A stretch of DNA of 64,000 bases from positions 4,773,501-4,837,500 of the forward strand of contig NZ_CP059997.1 in NCBI RefSeq assembly GCF_018736145.1, in the 5' to 3' direction. This document shows positions 9,601 through 18,805 of this stretch, piece after piece. This stretch comes from Amycolatopsis sp. CA-230715 (lineage in GTDB: Bacteria > Actinomycetota > Actinomycetes > Mycobacteriales > Pseudonocardiaceae). The notes below the pieces were generated by a model. The model was not told where the DNA came from. It made no database searches and was given only the letters and a program-made list of their open reading frames with translations. Both the position numbers and the translations under genes were made by a program. Every line of letters starts with the position of its first letter. Within the stretch, counting starts at the first letter, position 1.

Positions 9601-9820
9601 GCCAGCGCTGGCCGTCGAGTGCTGCGCATGTTCGGCCTGTCCGCCGACGAGGCCCGCGAACTCTGTCGGTGTTCCTTGCCAGATGTCGGCGCAGCCGGTT
9701 CTCGCGACTCCGTAGCGTAGCGCAAGTCACTCGTCCGCCCGCTGGCGCTCTGTCGCGTCCTCTGGTCAGCGCGCTCGGCGCACATGGGATTGGGGAGGTT
9801 GTGAGTCTCGGCGGTAGGAA

Positions 9821-10740
9821 GGCTCCCGGGCGGGCGGGGCGTCGAGGGAGATACCCGCCCGGGAGCCGTGGTGAGGGGCGAGCGTGCGAACCTGGGCCCC
9901 GCGAGGGTGGGGAACACGAAACCTAGGCTCACCCGCTGCTAGGTCAACTACCACTCGCATTCGTGTTCCAAACCCGGGATTTTGGGGGACCTCCCGGGCG
10001 GCCGGATCCGCCGAGCGACCGGGGCACCCGGGAGGCCGCGGGACCGAGCCCCGGCTTCTTGAAGCCCCGTCTCGCGCATCAGCGGTACCCAGGGCCACCC
10101 CAGGGGAAACAGTTCGTTGGCGCGCAACGGTTGCACGTCACAGCGCCGGCTGTGGAAAGCTCGGGGCGGCTACTGGGGTGTCGATGCGGGTCGGCACTGC
10201 CGCTCAGGAGTCCGGTGGTACGAACAGGCTACGTCCACCGTCGGACGGCCCCTTCACACTTATTCGCTTCCGGCGGCGAACTACCCCGCTGTCGTCTACC
10301 AAAACGCTGTGCCCCGCCGGGGTACCCTTCCGGGCAGCAAGGTCCGGGCTACCCGGAAGGCTATTGGGTAAGCCACTCCCGGCGACGGAAACGGATTCGC
10401 CCAACACACACTGACTACCCGCATCGCCGCGGTGATAAACGTTGCCACGACGAAGAAAGGTGGCTTCCGTGGAATCGGCGCATGGGTGGGTCCTTGAGGT
10501 ACCGGCCTGCTACCCGCTACCTCAAGGACCCACGGCCGTAACCCTGGCCCCCGAAAGACCAACGGCCACCGTATTGCTACCCCCACCACCCTCTGGTGAA
10601 ACCCTTCCGGGGAAGGGACAGGTCACACGCCCGTTCCGCAGCATCCCAGTGGCGGTCCGAGGCGACGCGACTCCTCAGGTCATTCCTCGTCACTGTTGCT
10701 TCCAACGGCGGCCGAGGTAACGGCGGCTAACAGGCAAAAC
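9821..10740. ncRNA. candidate large structured RNA or palindrome-rich insertion
   Basis: This 0.9-kb stretch has no convincing gene but at least seven inverted repeats. Perfect arms include GGCTCCCGGGCGGG (9821-9834) with 9854-9867; CCTCCCGGG (9990-9998) with 10027-10035; GGCTTC (10053-10058) with 10061-10066; CCTTCCGGG (10326-10334) with 10352-10360; GTGGGTCCTTGAGGTA (10486-10501) with 10518-10533, a 16-bp perfect stem; CACCA (10584-10588) with 10594-10598; and CCCTTCC (10602-10608) with 10611-10617. It ends abruptly at a coding sequence that lacks its own 5' end. Possible identities are an ORF-less transposon-associated guide RNA, a degraded group II intron, or a replication or transfer origin. 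No group II domain V could be recognised. Strand unknown. Confidence 0.35.
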
Positions 10741-11655
10741 GCCGTCCGCGCAGCCGGACATCGCCGCGGTGATCGCCTCCGAGCTGGCGAGCAATCTCGA
10801 CAAGCACGCCGGGGGTGGCGATCTCTACGTCCAGCCCATGCTCACCGGCGCCGGGATCACGATCGCGTCCAGTGACGAGGGGCCCGGCATGCTCGACGTG
10901 GCCCGCTGCCTCACCGACGGCACACCACCACCGGCACCCTCGGCGCGGGACTCGGCGCGATCCACCGCATGGCGACCCGGTTCCACATCCACACCGAACC
11001 CGGCCGCGGCACCCTCGCCGCCGCCGACCTCACCGCCCCCACCCCCACCCGCAGCCGCACCGGGGACGCCGACACGGCGGCGGAAGGGTACTTCTGCCTG
11101 CCCGCGGCCGGTGAACAGGTCAGCGGCGACGCGCTCGCCGTCGCCGCCGGCATCGGACGCCGTGACGTGCTCGTGGTCGACGGCCTCGGGCACGGCCACG
11201 ACGCCGCGATCGCCGCGCGGGCGGCCACCGGCTCTTTCCACACCAGTCTCGGTCTGCCGCTGGTGGACGCGATGCGGTCGATACACCAGGGAATCACCGG
11301 AACCCGCGGTGCCGCGGTGGCACTGCTGCGGATCAGTCCGTCCACTGTGGAGTTCTGCGGTGTCGGCAACGTCCACGCGCTCGTCCACGACGGCACTGGC
11401 GACCACCACCTGCTCAGCCGCCCCGGCATCGTCGGCCGCGGCGGCGCGCTGGTTCCCGCCGTCCAACGACGCCCGCTGACCGGTCCCGCCACCATCGTCG
11501 TGCACACCGACGGGGTCCACGGACAACCGTTGCCCGCCACCGAAATCGTGCCCTCGCTGAGCCCGACACTGCTGGCCGCCCGCCTCATCCAGCGCCACCG
11601 GCAACCGCGTGACGACGCCACCGTCCTCGTGCTCACCACCGGCGGCACCGCATGA
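10741..11655 (+). pseudogene. RsbT-like ATPase plus RsbX/SpoIIE-type phosphatase, 5'-truncated and frameshifted
   Basis: The first frame gives an anti-sigma-type HATPase segment: PDIAAVIASELASNLDKHAG, then ITIASSDEGPGMLDVARC, with the DEGPGM nucleotide-binding motif. The N-terminal ~20 residues and start codon are missing at the junction with the palindrome-rich region. Near 10915-10925 the expected TTGTLGAGLGAIHRMATRF continues one frame over, consistent with loss of one base. A PP2C-like domain follows (GDALAVA, VLVVDGLGHGHDAAIAAR, TIVVHTDGVHG, DDATVLVL). The intact family acts in stress-sigma partner switching. The stop overlaps the ATG of the next gene (ATGA), so both belonged to one operon. 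Confidence 0.65.
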
Positions 11656-12920
11656 CCGCTCCCCGCGTGGCGTCGATGCCCCAGCTGCGCGACCTCGTCC
11701 GTCGTCTCAGCGACGAACACGGGCTGACCACCGCCCAGCGAGCACGCCTGGTCCTCGCCGTCACCACCGTCGCCGAACCCGCACTCGCCGCCGGAACCCC
11801 GGTGCGCCTCGACGCGCACCGCCGCGCCCGCGACACGCAGCAGAGCCTGACGACCACCGTGACGGTGACCTTGCGCGCGTGTTCGCTGTGGTCGTGGGCG
11901 ACTCCGCCCACCCTGCCGCTGGCACCCGATCCCGGCACCGCGAACTCCGTGGTCTGGCACGTACCCATCCCGCTCGGTCCCACGATCGCGTCGCGAGGTG
12001 GGGACGCCGACGAGGAAGTGGCCGCCGTCGTCGCCGAAGCCGATCTGGCGCGCGGGCAGCTGCGGGATCTGAAGAACAAACTGGCCGAGACCAACCGCGG
12101 CGTGCTGGCGATGTACGCCCAGCTGGAACACCAGAAGGAGCAGCTCCGCGCCGCCCACACCACGATCTTCCACGAACTCGAAGACGCGCTACGCCCGCCT
12201 CCGCCGTCGGTGCCCGATATCGAACTCGGCGCCCGGTCCAAGCCCGCGGAAATCGACGCCCCCGTCGGCGGCGATCTCTACGACTGGTTCGTCCTGCCCG
12301 ACAGCACCCTGCACATCACCATCGTCGACGCCGTCGGGCACGGCATCACCTCGACGCGCACCACCCTGAACGTGACGCACACCGTGCGCACCCTGGCCCT
12401 GGAAGGCCACCCGATCGGCGATCTCGTCGCCCGTACCGCGGCCACCGTCGCGCTCACCCGGCCCGCGGACATGGCCACCGTGCTCCTGGCCCGCCTCGAT
12501 CCGCGGACCGGAACCCTGCTCCTGGCCAACGGCGGCCATCCACCAGCCCTGCTCGCCCCGGCCCATTATCTCGAGATACCCGGTCGGGGTATCGGGTTCC
12601 CGAATCCGGGAAGCGTGCGACTGCACCGCGATCAGCTGCGCCCCGGCGATCTGCTGCTGCTCTACACCGACGGCCTCACCGAAAGCCGCAAAGACCTCCT
12701 CGCCGGAGAACGCCGCCTCCTCGACCTCGCCGGCCGAGTCCGCGGCACCGAAACCCGGCAGTTGCCGACCGTTCTGCTCGACCAGATGCACGATGTCGTC
12801 CTGCACCCCGACGACACCCTCCTGCTCCGCCGCGCGCTACCAACCCCGAACCTGACCACCGAACGCTTCTCAGACGTGTGTTCCGGCGCAAGAAGCGGTG
12901 CCGAGATACACCATGAGTGA
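11652..12920 (+). CDS. SpoIIE/PP2C-type serine phosphatase
   Basis: A 422-residue protein. Residues 1-105 resemble an HATPase-like region without clear nucleotide motifs. Residues 125-175 form a coiled coil (EEVAAVVAEADLARGQLRDL, then KNKLAETNRGVL). The SpoIIE phosphatase domain follows: IDAPVGGDLYDWFVL, TLHITIVDAVGHGITSTRTT, ADMATVLLARLD, LANGGHPPALL, DLLLLYTDGLTESR, HPDDTLLLRRA. The metal-binding Asp residues GD-YD, D-VGHG, TDG and DD are all present. It likely dephosphorylates an anti-sigma antagonist in a partner-switching pathway. It shares a 4-bp overlap with the damaged RsbT/RsbX-like gene. The last 25 residues look unrelated to the domain. Confidence 0.8.
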   Translation: MTAPRVASMPQLRDLVRRLSDEHGLTTAQRARLVLAVTTVAEPALAAGTPVRLDAHRRARDTQQSLTTTVTVTLRACSLWSWATPPTLPLAPDPGTANSVVWHVPIPLGPTIASRGGDADEEVAAVVAEADLARGQLRDLKNKLAETNRGVLAMYAQLEHQKEQLRAAHTTIFHELEDALRPPPPSVPDIELGARSKPAEIDAPVGGDLYDWFVLPDSTLHITIVDAVGHGITSTRTTLNVTHTVRTLALEGHPIGDLVARTAATVALTRPADMATVLLARLDPRTGTLLLANGGHPPALLAPAHYLEIPGRGIGFPNPGSVRLHRDQLRPGDLLLLYTDGLTESRKDLLAGERRLLDLAGRVRGTETRQLPTVLLDQMHDVVLHPDDTLLLRRALPTPNLTTERFSDVCSGARSGAEIHHE

Positions 12921-13334
12921 GTCGACAAGGCTTGCGCGGCCCCCTGACGGGGTCGGTGGCTCGGGCTGCCCGCACTCGCTCCCACCCGCCGTCACCGCGG
13001 CGGCGAACTCGGCGACCGCGTCCGGGCACGGCACCACCGTGGATCCACCGAGATAGGTGAGCACGATGAGGTCTTCCCCGGAATGGGTTTCGATCGCCGC
13101 GGACCAGCCGTGCCGCTCGTCCCACAGCAGCGCGAGATCACGGTCGGGGAACCCGGGATGCCGCCCGTCGAGGGCGACATACGCCGAAACCGGCACATCG
13201 AGATCGACCGTGCACGATTCGAATCCGACACCGACCGCACGGGCCACGGCGGCGACATACCCGCGCAACGCTCGTGCCGTGCGCAAGTCAGCCGAGGAGG
13301 GGAGATCGATCGAAGTCGTCACTGCTGCCAACAC
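12870..13334 (-). CDS. DUF6292-like hypothetical protein
   Basis: About 154 residues. The core LRGYVAAVARAVGVGFESCT, then VSAYVALDGRHPGFPDRDLA, then LLWDERHGWSAAIETHSGED is a pattern I associate with actinobacterial DUF6292 proteins: one compact alpha/beta domain of unknown function. The start is uncertain: GTG at 13334 or 13319, neither with a strong RBS. The 3' end overlaps the 3' end of the convergent phosphatase gene by about 50 bp, which suggests rearrangement here. Confidence 0.55.
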   Translation of the reverse strand: MLAAVTTSIDLPSSADLRTARALRGYVAAVARAVGVGFESCTVDLDVPVSAYVALDGRHPGFPDRDLALLWDERHGWSAAIETHSGEDLIVLTYLGGSTVVPCPDAVAEFAAAVTAGGSECGQPEPPTPSGGRASLVDSLMVYLGTASCAGTHV

Positions 13335-13630
13335 TTTCTTCGACGGGGAACCAACAACCGGGGCGGAACAGCCGGGGTGCGGAAGATCCCCGCCCGGCGG
13401 ACCGCACCGATACTTCCCCACGACCGCTCAACCGAAACAGCGGTCCCGAAGATTGCCCCCGTTCGGACCAACCCAACCACGAGGTGGCGAATAATCGGTA
13501 CCCCGACCTTCGGAGGCGTGGGGGGTGAACCCAGCAACCAGCCACCCCCCGCTCATGTCGCGAACACCGATCGGCCATGGCTGACAGCGGCGGACCAGCG
13601 GCCGCGCCTGTCCTCCGCGCAGGAGTATGT
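13335..13630. other. intergenic region
   Basis: About 300 bp with no supportable gene between the ends or starts of leftward genes. Nothing distinctive seen. Confidence 0.3.
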
Positions 13631-14125
13631 TCAGGTCGTTGTGGAGTGAAATACGCGACGCGCGATCTCCGAGTCCAGCGGGCTCATGTCGTCGCTCACC
13701 GCGTCAGCTGGGTGCCACCAACGGAAATCATCTGCTTCGTCGTTCACCACGAGCCGCGGCACCGATTGAAGCTGAGCCCGGTAGACCGCGAGTAACTCCC
13801 GCCGCGGTGGCTTGGTGAGGTCGAACTCGGCCACCGCGGCGAAGATTAGTCCGACGCCACCGATACCGGTTTCCTCAAGCAGCTCACGGGTCGCCGCCTG
13901 ACGCGCGGTTTCGCCCTGTTCCCGCATTCCTCCCGGCAGTTCCCACTGCTTCCGGGACCGGTCGAACATCATCAGAACGACGTCGTGGTGCACGACAACC
14001 ACCACCGACGCCGGCACGGCCGTTGGTTCGACCACGCCCACGAGGTCGTCGTCGGCGACCAGTCGAACGTCCACCAACGTGTTGCCCATGCGATCACGGA
14101 TCGGAAGTACAGCCATGACGCCCAT
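13631..14125 (-). CDS. Nudix hydrolase
   Basis: A 164-residue cytoplasmic protein with a complete Nudix box around residues 85-108: GGMREQGETARQAATRELLE, then ETGI, matching GX5EX7REUXEEXGU. The N-terminal 40 residues form a short beta-rich extension before the Nudix strand ASVVVVVHHDVVLMMFDRSR. The substrate, a nucleoside diphosphate linked to some moiety, cannot be predicted. The start may be ATG 14125 or the in-frame ATG at 14116; neither has a strong RBS. It lies 80 bp from the 3' end of the leftward AI-2E permease gene upstream. Confidence 0.85.
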   Translation of the reverse strand: MGVMAVLPIRDRMGNTLVDVRLVADDDLVGVVEPTAVPASVVVVVHHDVVLMMFDRSRKQWELPGGMREQGETARQAATRELLEETGIGGVGLIFAAVAEFDLTKPPRRELLAVYRAQLQSVPRLVVNDEADDFRWWHPADAVSDDMSPLDSEIARRVFHSTTT

Positions 14126-14205
14126 CCCATCTCACCACCGGCAGAACCGCGACAGCCGCGATCGTGCCGGTTCTGGTGCCTCACGGACCGCCAGCGCGGC
14201 CTGCT

Positions 14206-15315
14206 CTAGGGCTGCGCGGGTGGTGGTTTTGTCGCGGACAGGCTGCGTAGAGCTGCGCTGAAGACCGCGAGCAGGGGGACGGCGAGCAGGGCGCCCGCGA
14301 CGCCGGCCGCGACGAGTCCGGTCGAGAGTGCGAGTACGACGGCGAGGGGGTGCAGCTTGATCGCACGGCCGAGGAGAACCGGTTGCAGGAGATGGCTTTC
14401 CAGCTGGGTGACGCCGATGACGACGGCGAGCGCGATGATCGCGGGGACGAGACCGTTGGTGACCAGTGCGACGAGCACGGCGGCGGCGCCGGCGACCACC
14501 GAGCCGATCACGGGGATGAACGCGCCGAGGAAGACGATCGTGCTCAGCGGGGCGGCCAGGGGGACGCCGATGATGAGCAACCCGACACCGATGCCGACGG
14601 CATCGATGATCGCCACCGCGGCGGTGCCGCGAATGTAGCTGGCGAGGGTGGAGAACCCGATTCTCCCGGCGTCGTCGACGCGGTGGCGGATGTGGCCGGG
14701 CACCGCGCGGATCAGGAATGCCCAGATCTGCGGTCCCTGGGCGAGGAAGAAGATCAGGCAGAACACCATGAGCAGGAACTCGGTGAGGAACTCGCCGACC
14801 GTGATCGCGGTGGAAACCGCACCGGAGGCGATGGAGGCCTGGTTGCTGCTCAGCGTGGAGGTCAGCTGGTTGAGCAGGTCGTCGAGCTGGCCCTGGTTCA
14901 GGTGCAGCGGGCCGGTGCGCAACCAGGAGCGCAGATCGTTCACGCTGTGCGTGACCTGGTCGATGAGTTCGGGCATACCCGAGGTCACGGTGAGCACGAC
15001 GAACGTGACGATGCCGCCGACCACGGCGAGCCCGCCGATCATCACCACGGCGGTGGCCAGCGCGCGTGGCACCCTCTTGCGCACCAGCCAGGACACCGCC
15101 GGAGCCAGCAATCCCGCGAGAAGGAGCGCCACCGCGACCGGGACAAGCATCGAAGCGAGCTGAACCGCGACGAAACCGACGAGAGCCAGCCCACCGGCGA
15201 CGACCAGCAGGCGACCGAAGACCGCCGCCGCGACCCGCAGCCCGAACGGCACGGTGGCGAGCACGTCCTGCGCGCTGCGGAGATGACGGCGGCCTCCGGG
15301 ATCGTTGTCTTCCAT
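14206..15315 (-). CDS. AI-2E family transporter (putative permease)
   Basis: A 369-residue membrane protein. Eight or so hydrophobic segments are visible: two near the N-terminus (residues 35-75), one near 90-115, and a cluster from about 150 onward. A long soluble segment (MPELIDQVTHSVNDLRSWLR onward) sits between helices 3 and 4, as is typical of PF01594 proteins. Family-typical stretches include FLGAFIPVIGSVVAG and HLLQPVLLGRAIKLHPLAVV. Members export or import small molecules or are Na+/H+ antiporters; the substrate here is unknown. It is transcribed alone leftward. Confidence 0.85.
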   Translation of the reverse strand: MEDNDPGGRRHLRSAQDVLATVPFGLRVAAAVFGRLLVVAGGLALVGFVAVQLASMLVPVAVALLLAGLLAPAVSWLVRKRVPRALATAVVMIGGLAVVGGIVTFVVLTVTSGMPELIDQVTHSVNDLRSWLRTGPLHLNQGQLDDLLNQLTSTLSSNQASIASGAVSTAITVGEFLTEFLLMVFCLIFFLAQGPQIWAFLIRAVPGHIRHRVDDAGRIGFSTLASYIRGTAAVAIIDAVGIGVGLLIIGVPLAAPLSTIVFLGAFIPVIGSVVAGAAAVLVALVTNGLVPAIIALAVVIGVTQLESHLLQPVLLGRAIKLHPLAVVLALSTGLVAAGVAGALLAVPLLAVFSAALRSLSATKPPPAQP

Positions 15316-15748
15316 GTACGGGATGTCCTCACCCTCTCGCTAGCCCGATAGCCGTACGTTCGTGGTTCAAGGGTGCACCCCTGATCGGCACGGGGCAGCG
15401 CGAGTCCTTGGAACCGCGCGGTGCCGGACTTCCGCGCGGTTACCCGGGTTTCGGCCTGGACACTGCCGGGTAACCAGGCGAATCTTCCACTGGTTCACCT
15501 GTAGTCCATAGTGGACCTCAGGTCTGGTTGACGATTGCGATCTCCGACAACCCCCGCAGAGCCTTCAGCCTGGCCGCGGACCCCGGCCGACAAGGGCCGA
15601 AGGGGCGGGCATCGTGGCGCTGGCGCCGAAGCAGAGGCGCACCACGATCACCGACGCTGTGGTAGCCAAAGTCGCCGCTCTGGCCACCCCGCTTCGGCCC
15701 TGTTCGCTCCACGCCCTCACCGGTCGGCTTTTAAAGTCCTTTGTGGAG
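15316..15748. other. intergenic region with an inverted repeat
   Basis: No gene supported. GGTTACCCGG (15438-15447) pairs with CCGGGTAACC (15466-15475), a 10-bp perfect stem with an 18-nt loop. It may be a terminator of leftward transcription from the propeller gene or an operator upstream of the permease. Confidence 0.4.
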
Positions 15749-16378
15749 CTACGCGATGATGCCGCCGACGCCGCCGAGGGCCTGCGCGGCGCGCTGGGAG
15801 ATCCGCCACAGCAGGCCTTTCTTGGTGCTGACGTACATCCAGTCCTTGTCCAGTGCGAGTCCTTGGGGCCGGTCGAAGGTGACCGCCCCCGCGGGTGGGT
15901 CGCGGCGGGTGGCCACCACACGATGTGCGCCATCGGCCAGGCCGATGGCGCACAGGTGATGGCTGTCGGGATCGGTCGCGTAGGCCTTTCCAGCGCCGTC
16001 GAGCACCACCCGGGTGGTCTTCGCCGTGCTCGGAAGGGTGGCCACCACGCGCTTCGTGCTGTCGGCCACCGTGATTTCGTGCAGGACGTTGTTCTTCTGT
16101 CCGACGTAGGCCTTGCCGGTCCCGTCCAGTGCCACTCCGGCGGCGCTTCCCAGGCCGTCCGCGATCGCGCTCACCTGCCCGCTCCGCACCTCGACCTCGA
16201 GCAGTTGCCCGCGGCCCCAGGTGGAGACATAAGCGTTGCCGCGACCGTCCAGCGCGACACCGTCCGCACCCGGAACGCGGGCGACGGTGCGGACAGAACC
16301 CGCCGAGAGATCCACAGCCAGTAGGCGCCCGTCGTCGTAGTCGGTGACGTAGACGGTGCCGTCCCCATCCAGCGCCAC
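15749..16378 (-). CDS. NHL/SMP-30-like beta-propeller fragment
   Basis: About 210 residues from a GTG at 16378. Repeated blades are clear: VALDGDGTVYVTDYDDGRLL, VALDGRGNAYVSTWGRGQLL, VALDGTGKAYVGQKNNVLHE, VVLDGAGKAYATDPDSHHLC, LALDKDWMYVSTKKGLL. About five blades are present where six are usual. An in-frame TAG lies six codons upstream of the GTG, and the codons between (LAHAGD) still fit the repeat. The original gene probably extended further 5', perhaps as the sensor part of a PknD-like kinase. It may be a truncated relic or a short gene using this GTG. Confidence 0.6.
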   Translation of the reverse strand: MALDGDGTVYVTDYDDGRLLAVDLSAGSVRTVARVPGADGVALDGRGNAYVSTWGRGQLLEVEVRSGQVSAIADGLGSAAGVALDGTGKAYVGQKNNVLHEITVADSTKRVVATLPSTAKTTRVVLDGAGKAYATDPDSHHLCAIGLADGAHRVVATRRDPPAGAVTFDRPQGLALDKDWMYVSTKKGLLWRISQRAAQALGGVGGIIA

Positions 16379-16530
16379 ATCACCCGCGTGGGCCAGCTAT
16401 ACCACTGTCGGCTCCCCTTCCGAGCCGAGTCACACCGATGGTCTATGGCGTCACCGGGCTGAAGGTGGTCGACTGAGCGGGTCTTGGTCGCCATCCCGGC
16501 TAGCCATAACATTTTCTTTGGGGAGAAGGA

Positions 16531-17424
16531 ATGTTGACAAACAGATCGAGAAGGCTCTCTCTTGCTTCTCTTCTTTCTGCTGCTGCTCTTGCCTGGATCG
16601 GAACTCTTCAATCCGCATCTGCCGCCTCGGTGGTACCTCGATTTGACTGTACTGGATTCGCCTCGGGCACAGACGGCGTCCAGGTCGACTTGACTCAATC
16701 AACAGCCACATTGTCGTGTCCTGGGCGTGCTCGCTACCTGGAAGCAACGCTGACGCTGTACAGAAGGCCTCTGGGGGCCAGTGCCTTCACTCCCGTCGGC
16801 GCGCCTGTCACCGTGTCGGCCTCCGATCAGAGTTCTGTAAATGTGGTTGGGTTCTGGAACGAATGTCACTACGGGGACACCATGTACTCTCAGGCGCACT
16901 TCGTTCAGGAAGAGACGCCGCTGGGCGCGCATCGAGAATGGAGTTCCAACGGTCCGCAGACTGTGGTTCGCAACTGTTCCATCAACCGGTGGGTAGTCGA
17001 GAAGACCGCTATCGATGCCGACGGAGAGGACGTGCCGATTCGGGTCGGGCAACCGGGTGCGCCCGCCTTCGGTATGCTCCATGCAAGCCACGACCATGGC
17101 GTGAAGAGTTCGACGGTGGTCGCGACCACCGTCGAGCAAGGAGAAAAATCTATGCGTGGCCCCGATAACCCAAACTACACGCTCAATATCTATAACACTC
17201 AGGATCCCTCCGAGACCCTCGATTTCGTCGTCGGCTCTTTGGCGCTGGACAGCATCGGGCTTCCTGGAATTCCGAACGAGCACTCGCCCGACGGTCGCCC
17301 GGTTGGAGTCCTCACTGCGTTTTGCAAAGGGATGCAGGTATGCCCCATGTGGGTTAACGGACCCGGTCCAGGAAATCGAGGCGAAGCGACATTTGGGGTA
17401 ACGGCAGCGAGGTCGGTACAATAG
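16531..17424 (+). CDS. secreted hypothetical protein
   Basis: A 297-residue protein with ATG at 16531, after GGGGAGAAGGA. A Sec signal peptide (SLASLLSAAALAWIGTLQSA then SA) has probable cleavage near residue 32. The mature part is beta-rich with paired cysteines (RFDCTGF/TLSCPG, NECHYG/VRNCSI, AFCKGMQVCPMW). No family recognised. GC content is lower than the left flank, which may point to transfer. The next gene starts 6 bp downstream, so they may form an operon. Confidence 0.65.
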   Translation: MLTNRSRRLSLASLLSAAALAWIGTLQSASAASVVPRFDCTGFASGTDGVQVDLTQSTATLSCPGRARYLEATLTLYRRPLGASAFTPVGAPVTVSASDQSSVNVVGFWNECHYGDTMYSQAHFVQEETPLGAHREWSSNGPQTVVRNCSINRWVVEKTAIDADGEDVPIRVGQPGAPAFGMLHASHDHGVKSSTVVATTVEQGEKSMRGPDNPNYTLNIYNTQDPSETLDFVVGSLALDSIGLPGIPNEHSPDGRPVGVLTAFCKGMQVCPMWVNGPGPGNRGEATFGVTAARSVQ

Positions 17425-17430
17425 GCGGTC

Positions 17431-17787
17431 ATGAACCACTCGGCGGCAGCGCTTCGCACCCTTGCGCACCTCAAGGAAGTGGCGGACATATCGTTCGGCC
17501 ACAGTCGTGAAGAGGCTGATCGGCGTGGCGACGAGTTTTATGTCACCGACGTGGTCGGCGATGGCAATTTCGGTTTCATTGTGTTCCATGTATTCAAGCC
17601 GCAAAATATGGAGATTCGCGTACGCTTCCCACTCGTTAGCAGTGCCGGATCATCGCGTTACTACTGGAGCCTAGGAACGCATCTGGCAGCATTCATGCAA
17701 AGTACGCGAGCGTTGGACCCTGCAGCGTTGGTTCGAGTTTTCGAGGGTGGCCGGGAAGTTGACTATACAACATATATTGACGGCTGA
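17431..17787 (+). CDS. hypothetical protein
   Basis: A 118-residue cytoplasmic protein starting MNHSAAALRTLAHLKEVADI, 6 bp after the secreted protein gene on the same strand. It contains an alpha/beta stretch (EFYVTDVVGDGNFGFIVFHV) and no recognisable motif. GC is below the window average. Co-transcription with the upstream gene suggests a linked role, but nothing more can be said. Confidence 0.5.
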   Translation: MNHSAAALRTLAHLKEVADISFGHSREEADRRGDEFYVTDVVGDGNFGFIVFHVFKPQNMEIRVRFPLVSSAGSSRYYWSLGTHLAAFMQSTRALDPAALVRVFEGGREVDYTTYIDG

Positions 17788-17912
17788 TCCGGCTCTGGCA
17801 GCACACAGGAAGCCCTCATCCGGAGTACGTGGCAGCACTCGCCAGCACTGCGCCCAACTAGTTCGAGATGCTCCTGCAAGATTTGGCGATGCGGTCCACA
17901 GTGCCCAGCTGA

Positions 17913-18510
17913 TCAACGCGAACCAGCCCGCGATCCACGCCGCCGCCGGGATCGAGGGTCGCTCGGGCAGGGGCGCCGCGTCGCCATGGTGAGGGCCGCT
18001 GCCGTGGATCCGGTTGGTGACGATCGCGCGGTCAGGCTGCCGCCTCGCGGGTCATCAGCAGCAAGCTCTGCCGGTAGCTCGGCGGTGACAAGGTCCACGT
18101 TGGACCAGTCGGGCTCGTAGTCGTAGGTGCCGTCGCCGAGGACCGTCGGTTCCCAGCGCTCATGACGGACGAGCGCTGCAGCCCGGAGAACCTGTGCCGC
18201 GCGTGGGGTGATCGCCTTGACATTGCTCTGCAGAGCTTGGAAGTAGTGCAGCACGTAGACCGGCTCGTGCAGTGCGTTCACCACTGCGGACGGGGCGTCG
18301 GTCCAGTCGTCCAAGTGCGATGAAACGACCGACTCCAGGGTACGAGCGAGGGAGCGAGCGCTGACCAGGTTCCACCCGCCTTGTGGGGCGGGATGCCACG
18401 CCGCGATCTTCGCGGCTGCTGCGAGGACCGGCAGCGCTTCTATTTCCTCGGCGCTGAAAGGTGGCTCCTCGCGCGTCGTCTGCCACAGGGGTGTACGCGT
18501 TTCGAACTGA
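17913..18510 (-). pseudogene. start-less gene remnant, hypothetical
   Basis: A leftward frame is open from about 18510 with good coding character (EEIEALPVLAAAAKIAAWHP, then GWNLVSARSLARTLESVVSS, then VRHERWEPTVLGDGTYDYEP). The only start-like codon is a TTG at 18314, well inside the conserved-looking part. The C-terminal third turns into low-complexity Arg/Ser sequence. It appears to be a fragment of a larger gene with broken ends. No family recognised. Confidence 0.4.
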
Positions 18511-18805
18511 CCGAAGCTATTTAGCCGTGGGCAGGGAGGTCCGTTTGGCCGCCAGCGGGGACAACATCGGTTCTGGCCCTGTTGCGATGATCGACCGGTT
18601 GTTGATCATCATGGGTCGACGATACGACGCCGGAGCGGGTCGAAGTTGACGCGGCCGAACATGGCCCTTTTTGGCCGGCTTGAGCCGGTTCCTGTCCTCG
18701 CGCGGCACCCGGGGTAGCGTGATCAACGGTACGATAGGCTCCTGTCGGGAGGGCAGTTGGGCGTGACCCGAGCCCGTCGGTGCGCCTGTGATTCGGAGTC
18801 TGAGC

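Noticed and set aside
9884..10740. Group II intron
   Set aside because: No domain V-like 34-nt hairpin, no reverse transcriptase and no clear 5' GTGYG boundary could be recognised; kept only as one hypothesis for the palindrome-rich region.
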